Shown in pieces: positions 42,300 through 53,801 of a stretch of 64,000 bases of DNA. A program made the translations under genes and the position numbers. Source of the stretch: Poecilobothrus nobilitatus (taxonomy: Eukaryota > Arthropoda > Insecta > Diptera > Dolichopodidae); the NCBI GenBank assembly GCA_947095535.1, contig OX352772.1, forward strand, positions 183,824,240 to 183,888,239. The letters are read 5' to 3'. The notes under the pieces were generated by a model that had not been told where the DNA came from, searched no databases, and was given only the letters and a program-made list of their open reading frames with translations. Each line of letters begins with the position of its first letter. Position 1 is the first letter of the stretch.

Positions 42300-43640
42300 A
42301 AACATAAAGATGACATGTAAAGCCCAGGTCATATTTCCGGAAAAATTATAAAAGAACTGCCAGATGCAAGTTTTTTAAAATTACAGCATATTATTAACGC
42401 CTGCTTCAAATTCAAGTATTATTTGGAAAACTGTTGAAGTAATTTTATACCAAGGTGTGAAACAAGGCCTACCTCCAACAGAAGTAACATCATATCGTCC
42501 AATATCATTACTGTCAATAATGTCACAGATTTTTGAGAAAATACTGCTGAAAAGGCATGATGTAATTATTAAAGAACGAAATCTGGTTCCATCACATCAA
42601 TTTGGATTCCGAAATAAACATTCAACACTATATCAGGTCTATCGCATAACAGATATAATAGAAACAATATTTGAGGGAGAAAAAGTCTGCTCTACTGTAT
42701 TTTTGGATGTTGCTCATTCGATAAGGTATGGTACGAAGGCCTTAAATTTAAACTTCACGGAGATTTACCAAGGCAATAATTTAAAGTACTTGACTCATAC
42801 CTAACCAATAGTAGTGCCTGACTCACACCTAGGTAATTGATACTGTAGAATTTCTCTATTGAACTGAATACTCAGATATAAAAACAATTAGACAGGTGTT
42901 CCGCAGACAAGTATTCTGGGGTCTGTATTATATCTATTGCTCAGAAAAGATATTTCATAGGATTATAACGATACTACAGCAACATTTGCAGATGATACTG
43001 CAATTTTCTCAGTCGAAATTTGTATTGCTGACGCCACAAATAAACTGTAAAATGCAGTAAATAAAATAACACCTTGGATTCAAATATGGCGAATCCAGTT
43101 AATCGAAACAAAATCAACCCACATTAATTTCACCTTCAAAAAGATAGCCAATCTTCCTGTATTCAGAAATAACCAAATTATACCTTATTCTAACACTGTC
43201 AAATATTTGGGTATGAACTTGGATGCTAAGTTCAACTGGAATTAGCTCATAAAGAAAACGAAAGAGGAGCTAACCGTTAAATACAGGAAATTGTACTGGT
43301 TACTAGGACGTAAATCCGAGTAAAACAAACATGCTGTGCAAAAATATCAACCTAATCCAAACTTTTCAAAACATAGTACTACGCTGAGTTGTAACCGTAT
43401 ATACGTAACAAAGACCTACATCAGGATCTGCAGATCAAATTAGTTTCTGAAGAGATCACAATGCTTGCGGTAAAGCACAACTAGCGCCTGTGGATAATGA
43501 GAATGACAACATGAAAGGTGTACTGGATATTGATAACAATATTCGTCGACTGAAAAGAAGAAAACCACAAAAGTTCCTACAATGAGCGATGGAAAAATAT
43601 TTTATATAATATTTTTCCTGTACACTTTAACTAATAAAGA
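42300..43640 (+). pseudogene. Jockey-type LINE reverse transcriptase, heavily decayed
   Basis: Readable RT motifs in order are an ELPDASFLKLQHIINACF block, TSYRPISLLSIMSQIFEKIL and SHQFGFRNKHSTLYQV (42457-42804 open), then AGVPQTSILGSVLY near 42900, ATFADDTAIFS near 42980 (catalytic pair kept) and NTVKYLGMNLDAKFNW near 43195. The C-terminus ends near 43500-43640. Stops and frameshifts are frequent, so it is older than LINEs A, B and D. It is probably the 3' half of the element whose endonuclease is at 38120-38520. Confidence 0.82.
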
Positions 43641-46200
43641 AGAAGAATCCGGCTTACTGTAGCAGAATGCGGATTCTACAATATCTTTTTGAAGGTCTCC
43701 ACCGAACTACGAAAACAAAAATTTTTTTAACTTTATGTTTCATTTCATACTGCAAATGACTATCTCTAATTTCCATATTGTTGGCTTGAGCTGATAGTTT
43801 TTCTTTTAGTGGAATTTTTATATTCGATGGTGTTATCAGAAGGTTATTTTTCCGACCTATTAATGCTCTTAGTGCATAATAGTTGTTGATTATTAAATTT
43901 TATTCTAAATTTATTTCATAAAAAAATTTCCGTTTTTTTCTTCTTAATATTTTTATTTTATTTAAAGAAGTTAAACTTACAAATTGAAAGCTTTGAAAGC
44001 GCGGGTTCAAATGATTCTGCCATTTTTATTCTGCGGATGATCTGTGTTTTTCTTTTTTAGGTAAAGACGTTAGCCTTGTCAATACCCTACTAATGGCACA
44101 ATACTCATTACTTTTTAGCACATTTCGAAAAAAATTTTTAAATCTACCTATTAGTTTCACTCTGTCCTTCCGTCCGTCCGTCCGTCTGTTTACAAAACTT
44201 CTACACCGTTAAAGATAGAGAAAAACAATTTTAATCATAGGTAGGTCACATAAAAAAATTAGTGTTGTGGGACAAATTTTTCATGTAGCCTCATCCATCA
44301 CGGAGCTACAGCCCCTCAAACTTTCAAAAAGCCCTATTTTGAAATGGGTATATATCATGATCTGCTTAGAATTTTTTCAATCTGAAAACGCCATTCGACA
44401 TGATTTTTTTTTACCTTTGTAAATTTACCGTTATGTGAAAACCAAAATTAGCATTTTTTGTCTACATTCATAATTCCGGCACGCTTTTAAATAGGAACTT
44501 GAAATTTTGAGGTTAGAAAGAACTTTTAGAATTATTATAAGTTTCCTCAGAAAATTAGTGTAAGTTTCCTTTTTGGACCACCTCCCGTTTATAGAATTGA
44601 TATAGTATAGATACTATATAGTATTGCAAATACTACGTTTAAATTACATATATGTCAGGTTTATAGTATCAATACTTAAGTATTAACTTAGTAATAGGTG
44701 TGTATACTAAGCTACTTAGTACTAACTTAGTAATAGGTGTGTTTGCAGTATTAGTGTAGTATTCTACACCAGATCAATCTATTGGAAACTAAAAATACTT
44801 TTTTTTAAATTCCCATGTCAACGTTGTCTTTTACGTCAAAAATATGAAAGAATTTCAAATTTGTTTATGTTTCAAAATTTGAATTTAGTGTTTTGAAAAT
44901 TTACTTTCAATTTAAATTTACATTTAATATTTAAATCAAAAAATTTAAAATGATCTCTGACCAAACAGTCCCTTGTTTCGAATTCAAATATTCTATATAA
45001 ATTAGTTTTTTATAGAGAATCAATTTTCTTCTAAAATTTATTAATTGAATCAAGAGTTTTTGGTTCACATCATTCAATTCTTCAAGTAACTCTTGATTAT
45101 TTCCTAAATTTAATATAAATGCAACGGTTCATTTTCATTTATTTGTTTACTTAATAAATATTTACTAAAACTACTTACTTTACTTTACTTTACTAAAAGT
45201 CAAATAATACTATTTTAATGTGTGTCAGAGGAGTTTAAATACTATGGTTTTAGCAATAATATACTATTAATACTATAATATCGATACTACATATCTGTTA
45301 AGGCTTCCCACATACAAATTATAATTTTTGTTGTTTTGTTTGGTTTATATTTTCTCTTCGCGTTTTATTGTTATTCTTCTTACTTTTTTAATAGATTTTT
45401 ATAATAAAGTTTCAATTTTCAACACATTTATTTTTTTATTTGTTATTTTTTTATTGTTTTAGTGATCTGTTATACTTATCATCGCATAACCACAGACACA
45501 TGTACGTTCATTAATGTTTGCGCTTAATTAATTAAGTACTTATACGTAATTTAATATCAGTTACTAAAATAAAACATTATTCTATACAAATACTTTTTAT
45601 TTTAATTTCTTTAAGCTGTAGCCTGTACCTTTTACATACAATTTTTTCCCTATTTATCAGCTCATCTTACAGAATTCCTTTTTTCTATTAAGTTAAAACG
45701 CTAAACTTTTATGTACATCTTTTGCAAATAATTGTTTGAATACCTTTTTTTGTACTTTATTCATTTATTGTTATGATTTATATTGCCACAACCAAATTTA
45801 ATCTCAATAATCAATACATTATATAGACAATATTTGCAACATTTGTTACTTGTAACAAAAACAGTTGAGGCGTTATATCCATAACAGCTTTTATAAACTT
45901 TTTAGATTAATATTATCTAAAATTTTTTTTTGTTATTTCACAGACTTTAATTTAATAATAATAACATATACAATTGTACAATAACATTGGCTATATTGAA
46001 ATAATTTTTTTTTAGAAAACCTTGATTGTAAAATATAATTTTGAAAATTGCATAAAAATTCATTATTAAAAATTTAAAAAAAAACTTAAAAAAAAATTTT
46101 GTTTTTTTCTTTTCCTAAATAAATTTCTGTATAATTAGACTAGTAAAAAACAACAACAAATAATTATAGGTTAAGCTGGTATAACTGCATATACACATGT
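43640..46200. other. 2.5 kb A+T-rich region, mostly unrecognised
   Basis: No gene is seen. It contains a (CCGT)4 microsatellite at 44170-44185 and a 39-bp spaced pair of TAACTTAGTAATAGGTGTGT (44684 and 44723). The rest is A+T-rich with homopolymer runs. It may contain decayed transposon ends I cannot identify. Confidence 0.5.
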
Positions 46201-46234
46201 AGTGACCCAACTCACTGCATTAAATATTATTTTA

Positions 46235-49200
46235 TTAAAATTTTAAAATTGCATTCATCACCCTGTACATATACTTTATGATAATAAATCCAGACACTAG
46301 CCTGGCTATGTCTGTGCGGGATTTGGATATCAACTCATTTGCTCTCCTTTTGTTGTATGTGGGCCACAATGTTCTTGATATGGTGCAATTGCTCAGATTG
46401 CTCCAGCTATTTTGTGATTTCGCTATATACAAAGAAAGGATCCGTGCCTTAACGGTACTCATTGCAAAACTGACTCTTTCCGGAGAGATAGTGTTCTGGG
46501 TAGCTCCTTTCTTTGCTAGTTCGTCAGCTTTTTCATTTCCTTTAATATTACTATGCCCATGCCATGTTTAACCTTTCGCTTGTTAGGCCAAGTTCCTCTT
46601 GGCACTGTCTAACAAGCTTTGGGGTTGTAATCTTCGCGTTAATGTCCTTAATCGCCGATTGGCTGACCACACAAATGACGACCGTTCTCATCTGTGTATT
46701 GTTTCCGTTCAGAATTCGAGAAGCCTCTCTAACTGCTAGTATCTCCGCCTGGAAGATTCTAGCTGTGTCGAGGAGTCTGTAGGATTTTGAAATGTTGAGT
46801 TTCTCCGAGAAAATACCAGCACCGACTCCTTCCTTCATCTTGGATCCGTCGGTTTAGATAGTGACAACGAAATTCTTTGTCACAACTCCGCTCTTCCATT
46901 CCGCTCTAGGCGGAAATTCTACGGTTAAATTGTTCCCGAAGTTTAGTTTGGGAATAGTGTAGTCGGTCAGGATTGATATAAAGTCCCTTGGCAATATCTC
47001 CAGAATAATACCGTGGCCATATGGTTTAATAACAAACCACCCAGATTCTCTGAGTCGTACTGCACTACACGTTGCGACATACTTAATGTATAGATCAGGA
47101 TGTAAAAGAAATAAAATAGTATTCACAGCATCAGTAGGGTAGGCACGATCGTAGTGCTCCTGTAATGTCCACTGGTGCCTATCTCTGTATTCTATTTAGT
47201 TTTGTTATATTGTATTTATGATTCATCGCTGGCCACCACACTAGCGGTCCATGGGTAAGGGTTGGGCGAACCATGGCTGTGTATGTCCAAAACGCCATTT
47301 TTGGCTGCATACCCCATTTCTTGCTAATGGTTTTATTGCAAGCATAGAGAGCAATGCAAGCCTCCTTAACTCTATGCTCAATGTTAGATTTCCAGGAAAG
47401 CTTCGAGTCTAGAATAACGCTTAGATACTTAGCGCTGGTAGTCAGTTTTAGAGTATAATTATTGAGTTTTGGAAGGACAAAAGTAGGTATTTTGGATCTT
47501 GTCGTGAAGAACACCGTTTCAGTCTTTTCTGAGTTGACACCTAGGCCATAATTTGTGGTCCAGTTGTGAACCTTGCTTAGAGTTCTATTCATGATCTCAC
47601 TAATCACGGATATAAACTGGTCTGAGAATAGTATCACCACATCATCCGCATACGCCACCAGCTTTATTTCTTCCATTCCAGTGTCATTAAAATTTTGTTT
47701 ATAACCATTAGCCATAGCAAAGGTGATATTATACCTCCCTGTTGTGTACCCCTGTTGACTAATTTAGTGACACTGCTGTTTCCCATTTTCGCATGAATTA
47801 TTCTGGAACTAAGAATGGAGATAATCCAACGCTTCAGAAACTGCTCTGCCCCCACCTGGGGGAAAGTTTCTTCAATGGATTGGGTGTTGACATTATTAAA
47901 AGCACTTTCAAAATCTAAGAAGGTGGGTAAGGTGTATTGTTTATACTTAATGGAATGTTCAACTGTGCTGACCACTTCATGGTGAGCCGTTTCTGTGGGC
48001 CTGCCTTTTAAGTCGATATCCGTCGATACTTGAGTTCCCTCTAAGCGTTGCCTAATCTGGTAATCCAAAATACACCCCAAGGTTTTTAAAAGAAAGGTCC
48101 TCCTTTAAAGGAAAGGTCTTTCGCAGACTCGTGACCCCTTCTACCTACCTTTGGAATAAAGACTACCCAGACTCTCTTCCAACAGCTGGAAACATGATTA
48201 AGTTTTAAACAGCTACTGAAAATGGCGACAAGCCACGATGTCGACAGCATTAACGACTTTTGAACATAATCGGAATTAAGCCATCCAAGTCAGGCGATTT
48301 ATATGGCAAAAATCTTTAATAGCCCAAGAAACCTTTTCCTGAGATATAATTTTACTTACTTCATCCCATCAGCTTCCTTGGACTACAGGACCTCCATTGG
48401 GTGCAGTTACATTACCGTTATTATTGCTGCCTACGGGAAAATGGGTGTTAACTAACAGTTGTAGAGATTTAACTGAAGAATTTTCCCAGCTCCCATCCGT
48501 TCTCTTGATTCAGAACGGACAGGATCTATCATTGGACAGAATTTTACAGATTCTAGCTGAAACCTTGGTAGTTTCTATAGATTGGCAAAATTGCATCCAA
48601 GTATGCTGCTTGGCTTCTTTGATGGCTTTTTTATATACTTTTAGGCAATCTTTGTAAGGTTGCCAGTATTTATGTTTATAGCAAATGTTGAAAATAGACC
48701 TAGTCAGACTTTTAAGGAAGGCTAAATCTTCGCTCCACCAAGGGGGAGCTTCTATTTCGCTCCATCTATCCGTGATTGGCTTCCCACTGTTCGATATCGC
48801 ATCTATCAGTGCCACGTTTAGGTGATTGATGGCTATTTCTTTGTAGGATTGCCTATTCTTGGCACCAACTTCAGAAGTAGCCTTTCTCTCCTTGGGTTCC
48901 CTTGACACTTAGTACCTTCTAGTGCCAATGCGCTAAGGCCCCGCTTTCTATTTGCCCTCTTAGCTGCGTTGTTGATCTCATCCTGAGATCTGTTACTCTT
49001 CTGGCCTGTTATCGTACCAGGAATACTCTTGTTCTCGTCATTACCTGCTTGCATCTTTAGATATTCATCTACTACAAGCTGGTACTTAACGGTATCCGCA
49101 GCGTCCTTCTCATGAACAGTACGTGCTTTTTTATTCTCAGCTATCTTGTTGAGAATGAAAAGAGCCCTGTTGTACTTTTCTTTCATGAGTATCCCAGCGG

Positions 49201-49407
49201 ACTTGCGTCTCTTATGATTTTTCTTCTTGCCGTCCTCACCATTGCTGACGGTAAGAGTTTTGGATTGACCTGGCATTGGTGTACTATGGCTGGTACTCGC
49301 AATGCCACTAATTAGCGTCTCTTGTCTAGACGCTGAAATATCATCTTCTGATGAGCTCCCATCTCGATTTCCTTCTCCAGTTTAGTTTTTTTAAGTTTTG
49401 AATCCAT
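46235..49407 (-). pseudogene. LOA-like LINE with RNase H, endonuclease deleted
   Basis: Reading on the minus strand from ATG 49407: a Lys-rich ORF1 N-terminal part (SKTLTVSNGEDGKKKNHKRR), frameshifted near 49370. It jumps near 48905 directly to the pre-RT linker (EAPPWWSEDLAFLKSLTRSI). RT follows, with PTFLDFESAFNNVNTQSIEE, RGTQQGGIISPLLWLMVINK and VAYADDVVILF (near 47650). Then come a C-terminal WGMQPKMAFWTYTAMVRPTL block, RLRESGWFVIKPYGHG, and an RNase H domain beginning with a stop in place of Tyr (TDGSKMKEGVGAG, 46838) and FQAEILAVREASRIL. RNase H plus these RT motifs suggest the LOA/I group. ORF1 C-terminus and the whole endonuclease are missing, so it cannot retrotranspose alone. Confidence 0.8.
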
Positions 49408-49439
49408 TTTTGGTCCGACGAGTGTGACCGTAAAAAAGC

Positions 49440-49600
49440 GGTCCATTGCGGTATTGCCGTCTTACCGGGATAAGGCACTTAATACATCCGACCTCGCCTG
49501 AGCATCGGAGGATGTTCTATAAGTGTTAATTCTTAATTCTCTAAGTAAAAGTAATCCAATGACCGTAACATTGGTGACCCCGACATTTTAAAATACATTT
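49440..49600 (+). other. Possible LTR end with primer-binding site
   Basis: TTGGTGACCCCGAC at 49571-49584, preceded by CTAAGTAAAAGTAATCC, resembles the LTR end plus tRNA primer-binding region of many insect BEL/Gypsy elements. No second LTR or coding region of the same element is visible. Confidence 0.3.
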
Positions 49601-50040
49601 ACAAAATATATATTTACGATTTTAATTATATAAAATTATTTTTGTTTTCTTTATTAATTTCTGGTTTCAATTTTATTATTTTATCTTTTGATTACAATTA
49701 ATTTTATTACTTTAATTTTTCTGTTACAATTAATTTTATTTTATTTTAATTTCCTTTTAGCCCTTTGCTTAGAAGATCTTGCTTAGTAGATAAGCTATGT
49801 GCATTCTGCAACAGGAAATGGAAAAGAAAAAACTGTTAGTTAGTATAAAATAAATAAAACAAACTGTAAAGCCTTATTTGTTTTATTTATTTAGTTTATT
49901 TTTTTATTTATATTAATATTACATATTTATGTATGTAATACAATATTATTGAACCATCGGCTACTAAGGCCATTATAGGTTTTTATACTATTATTAAATT
50001 ATATATAAGGGGAAATTGTTTTTCAATTAATAAAACTTGC

Positions 50041-50115
50041 TACCTGTGCAGGATGTGAACCCTCACTCCCTCGGTTAATAAGCCACGTGCTTGACCACTA
50101 GGCCACCGAGGCCCC
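50041..50115 (-). repeat. tRNA-derived SINE head, copy 1
   Basis: On the minus strand it starts GGGGCCTCGGTGGCCTAGTG, with a good A box (TGGCCTAGTGGTC, plus-strand 50093-50105) and a near-consensus B box (GGTTCACATCC, 50051-50061). The 3' half does not pair into a tRNA acceptor stem, so this is a tRNA-like RNA polymerase III promoter from a SINE rather than a tRNA gene. Confidence 0.6.
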
Positions 50116-50146
50116 TATTAATATTATTTATTTTGTTTATATTATT

Positions 50147-51459
50147 GTGCTTATCATGTAAACCGTACTGTTGCTTAACCGTACGTTTTTAGAGATTCAC
50201 CTTACGTTTATATTGGTATCAAGCAAACCGCGTGAATCTTAGTACTTTCGGTATTAGTTTTGAACTGTCAAAGGAAAATTGTACTTTAAAAATTTATTTT
50301 AAATCACTAGTAAAAATGTCAAAGTGTCAAAATTTCAAATATTTACATATGTACATGTAAAAGTGAACTATTTTATAATTTTAATTACACCCTTATATTT
50401 TTATATATAGGTGTAATTGTATATATTTTTAGCTTGAAATATAAGATTTCGACCTTATAATTTTCGTAATTATTTATATGAAGCTTGATTTACAAATATA
50501 TACGTACATATATTTGTAGTTAAACTCAAAAATAGTTGACAGGTTTTACGAAGTAGATTATTGGATTAATGAAAAAGAATTTTATTTCTGTTGAAGTTTT
50601 AGGTTTTCATTTTTGGTTTACAGAAAGACTAATGTTTTTTTTAACATATGTACATATGCATTTAAATGTTATGACAATTTTGTTTTATTTATTTTTATAC
50701 CTGTGGATTTTGTGGTAAAATTTATTCATGCATATATACATATGTATGTGTTTAGTAACTAATAACATTAGTTTCAGTTTAGGTTTTATTTTTAACCTGA
50801 GAATTTTTTTAACTGAACATGTTAATATGTTATTTAATTAATATGTTATTTAGTTAAATAAAACTTAAAGTTAGTCGGATCAAACCATGTTTTATGGCAA
50901 AGTTGTTGCCCTTTACTTGTTTAACAATTTTTTCTTAATAATTTTCTTCATAATATTTTCCTGTTAAGAAATATTCGTAAAAAACTTAAAATTTACACTA
51001 GTAAACAACCGCTTCAGATTGTCCAATGTGCTCCAAAAGCTTATCAATCCAAGATAATTTCGTCAAAACCTTAAATATGAAATTTCAGAAATTTCCGCTC
51101 AGTCGTTTGGGCTATTCACGTAACCACAGACATACCTACACAAACATATGTATGTACAAAAGATGTATGTACAGACTTCAAGCTAAAAATACTTTTTACA
51201 CGTTTCTCGGGTACAAGTTTTTGGTATGAAAGCAATACCTGTCTTATACATTAATGTTAATAGCTAATAAAACGAAAAGTATTACTCAAAAATAACTTTT
51301 TTAAATAAAAAACTAGAAGAACCGCGAGCTAAGATATACGGTTAAGAATCCAACCGTACGATTGCTGTTTTCATACTAGCATTTATGTTTACGGTTTGAG
51401 TGATACCGATTTTGAACTTTCATCTTTACGTTTACGTTTGCGGTTTGCATGATAAGCAC
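50147..51459. mobile_element. TIR element without coding capacity (1.3 kb), probable non-autonomous DNA transposon
   Basis: The ends are GTGCTTATCATGTAAACCG (50147) and the reverse complement of CGGTTTGCATGATAAGCAC (ending 51459), 18 of 19 bases identical. Further inward both ends share GGTATCAxxCAAACCG and CTTAACCGTA motifs in inverted orientation. No transposase is present. A clear target-site duplication is not visible. SINE fragments flank it on both sides. Confidence 0.5.
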
Positions 51460-51477
51460 CTATATACTATATATTTA

Positions 51478-51562
51478 CATTTCGTCGTCAGAGGGGTATG
51501 TAAAGAAAAAAACACTTACGATCTATGTAGGGATCGAAACCGCACTCCCACCGAAGCCCCTG
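51478..51562 (-). repeat. tRNA-derived SINE fragment, copy 2
   Basis: The minus strand reads GGGGCTTCGGTGGGAGTGCG then GGTTTCGATCCC (B box, plus-strand 51531-51541). It aligns with copy 1 at both ends but lacks the roughly 30 bases that hold the A box and anticodon-like region. A T/A-rich tail and TACATACCCCTCTGACG follow. Confidence 0.5.
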
Positions 51563-51699
51563 CAAAGCCTTAGTATAGATATAAAATTTTGGTAAGAAAA
51601 ATAAATTGCATACTTTTAAGATGAAAAAGAGAGTATTGGAAAATCTTGCATACATTTAGGATGAAAAAGACTGGCTTGAAAATTTATTGTATACGCCCA

Positions 51700-52809
51700 C
51701 ACAAACTTTAGCACACCCACATATTATAAACAAAAAAAATATATATGTATATTATGTATAAACCAAAAATGACGTCAGGATATTCCTTTGATTAGAACAT
51801 TTATTCTAGCTATTTGACCAGCCCACCTTAGTCGTTGAGCTTTTGCAAATCTTACTATATCCTCGCTGTTAATTAATTCATTTAATTCAAAATTGTTTCT
51901 TCTTATATACTCCCCCGTTTCTAATCTTTTAGCACCAAATATTTTCCTAAGAATTTTCCTTTCAAATATACGGAGGTAATTTTCATCAGCTATTGTTAGT
52001 GTCCACAATTCGCACTCTTATGTTACAACCGGGCCGATAATAGTTTTGTATATTATAATTTTACTATGTTTGGATAGTAGTCTTGACTGCAGTAGTTTTT
52101 TGTTTGCGAAGAAACATCTATTCCCCGCTTGTATTCTGTCTTGAATAGAGAATTGCATGCTCTTATCACTCCACATCATTACCCCGATATAAGAAAAATT
52201 CCCCTTCAAAGTTGTAATTTTCCCTGGTTTATCAAAGTGCTCATCATTACTTTTCTGTTCACGCAATCATATGCTTTTTTAAAGTCTATAAGAAGGATAT
52301 GGGGCTCAACGTTATAGTCATAGCTTTTCTCCATGCTTTGCTTCATGATCAATATTTGATCTATTGTTGACCTATTGCTTCTGAAGCCTCCTTGATATTC
52401 GTCTATCAGGTCTTCTGTAATTGGTCTCAATCTATTATAGATTACATTTGATAAGACTTTGTATGCACAATTGAGTAACATGATACCTCTGTAGTTTTGG
52501 CAATTCATTTTGTTTGTCACCTTTCTTAAAAATTGGGCATATAATACCAACATACCATTTCTCCGGTATCGTCTCGTTAATCCATATCATACATATTAAT
52601 CTATGTAGTTCTCTATGTAATATTTGTCCTCCCTGTTTTAGGAGTTCAGCCGTAATTTTATCTTCGCCTGGGGCTTTATAATTTTTTAGTCTTTCTATTG
52701 CTTGTATAATCTCCACAGATTCCGGTGGTGTTACATACACATCTGCAGTATGTATGGAACTTTGTGTAACTTGCTCTTGTTGTTGTTCTTGTGTATTTAA
52801 CAACTCTTC
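51700..52809 (-). pseudogene. RTE-type LINE, 3' half (RT)
   Basis: Minus-strand motifs from the LINE D boundary downward: LLNTQEQQQEQ, RLKNYKAPGEDKITAELLK, PEKWYVGIICPIFKKGDKQN, NCQNYRGIMLLNCAYKVLSN, YQGGFRSNRSTIDQILIM and LLIDFKKAYDCVNRK. There follows a deletion that skips the catalytic ADD box. KITTLKGNFSYIGV, AGNRCFFANKKLL and ENYLRIFERKILRKIFGAKR then lead to RLRWAGQIARINV near 51790. This is an RTE-clade RT without its active-site box. The 5' half is at 56968-58470. Confidence 0.85.
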
Positions 52810-52829
52810 AAAATGTCAAAAAAAACAAC

Positions 52830-53801
52830 ATGTCAAATAAAAACTCTTGTAAACAGTGCAATAAAATAATAAATTTACGAAAAGATAAAAGCATCCAATG
52901 TGACGGTGAGTGCAGTAGCTGGTTCCACATTGCATGTTCTAAATTGGCTGCTGAAGATTTCAACAGAATTATACTGGATCCTGAGAAGTTTTGGTTTTGC
53001 CAGTCATGTAAGGATAAGCGCCCAAAACGTAAGTCAACTAGCGTAATATGTAGTATGAACACTCCTAAAATGTCTGGAAGTGATCAAAAGGACCACGATC
53101 CTCATTCAACACTAATTCTACAAAAATTGGATGAAATTATCGCAAAACAAACTGAACTTGAAAAAAAGATAAATGGGTTACAAAGTGAGGTTAGAGAATA
53201 TAAAGAAATAGTGGATTCATTAGTGGAAGATAATATTTGTTTACGCAATGAGAATGCTGTAATAAAAGACAAAATTGACTCTATCACTATCAACATGGAA
53301 CTAATTAAACAAAATAAATTTAAAAAACATATTGAAATATCTGGAGTGGGGGAAATCGCAGAGCTTGATGCAATGAGTTCCGCATCCAAAATTATAAAAG
53401 GTACAGGTGTTACTTTAGAAAATCATGATATCAAAGAAGCTTATTTCTCAAACAAAAATAATTCAAAAAACTCTGGTGAACCGAAAAAAATAATCGTAAA
53501 GCTGAATAATCTTGAAATCAAAAATAAAATCTTGCAAGCTAAAACGAAAATAAACTTAGATTACAATCAGATATTTCAACAACCCAGTAGTGAAACACCA
53601 AAAACAGTTTTCATTAATGAAAGAATCACACCATACTTTGGATTGTTATATAAAAAAACTAGAGATCTCAAAAGAGAAAAAAAAATAAAATTTGCTTGGG
53701 TAAAGGATGGTAAAGTTTGGTTAAGGGAAGGAATGAACACAAAAATGATACAAATTTTGTCAAATAAAAATTTTAAGCAGGTAAATGATAATAAACAATG
53801 A
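52830..53801 (+). CDS. LINE D ORF1: PHD-like finger plus coiled coil plus FP-like domain
   Basis: This is an intact 323-residue ORF. I chose ATG 52830 because upstream codons belong to the RTE target and 5' UTR. It has a Cys4-His-Cys3 PHD-type finger at residues 7-60 (CKQCNK, CDGECSSWFHIAC, FWFCQSCK), a low-complexity linker and a coiled coil with heptad-like Leu/Ile (about residues 90-155). A C-terminal globular region (about 165-320) has HIEISGVGEIAELDAMSSAS, VFINERITPYFGLLYKKTRD and FAWVKDGKVWLRE. The last block resembles the baculovirus FP-like domain found in insect LINE ORF1s. It likely acts as an RNA-binding chaperone in the retrotransposition particle. It overlaps ORF2 by 17 bases in another frame. 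Confidence 0.88.
   Translation: MSNKNSCKQCNKIINLRKDKSIQCDGECSSWFHIACSKLAAEDFNRIILDPEKFWFCQSCKDKRPKRKSTSVICSMNTPKMSGSDQKDHDPHSTLILQKLDEIIAKQTELEKKINGLQSEVREYKEIVDSLVEDNICLRNENAVIKDKIDSITINMELIKQNKFKKHIEISGVGEIAELDAMSSASKIIKGTGVTLENHDIKEAYFSNKNNSKNSGEPKKIIVKLNNLEIKNKILQAKTKINLDYNQIFQQPSSETPKTVFINERITPYFGLLYKKTRDLKREKKIKFAWVKDGKVWLREGMNTKMIQILSNKNFKQVNDNKQ

Noticed and set aside
44160..44190. Functional regulatory site at the CCGT repeat
   Set aside because: It is a simple microsatellite with no neighbouring gene.
46278..46782. Plus-strand ORFs across the RNase H region
   Set aside because: Shadows of the minus-strand LOA-like RNase H domain, which has clear motifs.
48397..48657. Plus-strand ORF of 86 codons
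   Set aside because: It is opposite the LOA-like LINE coding strand and is a shadow ORF.
50041..50115. tRNA gene on the minus strand
   Set aside because: The A box is good and the B box close, but no acceptor stem or proper T-stem forms, so a SINE head is more likely.
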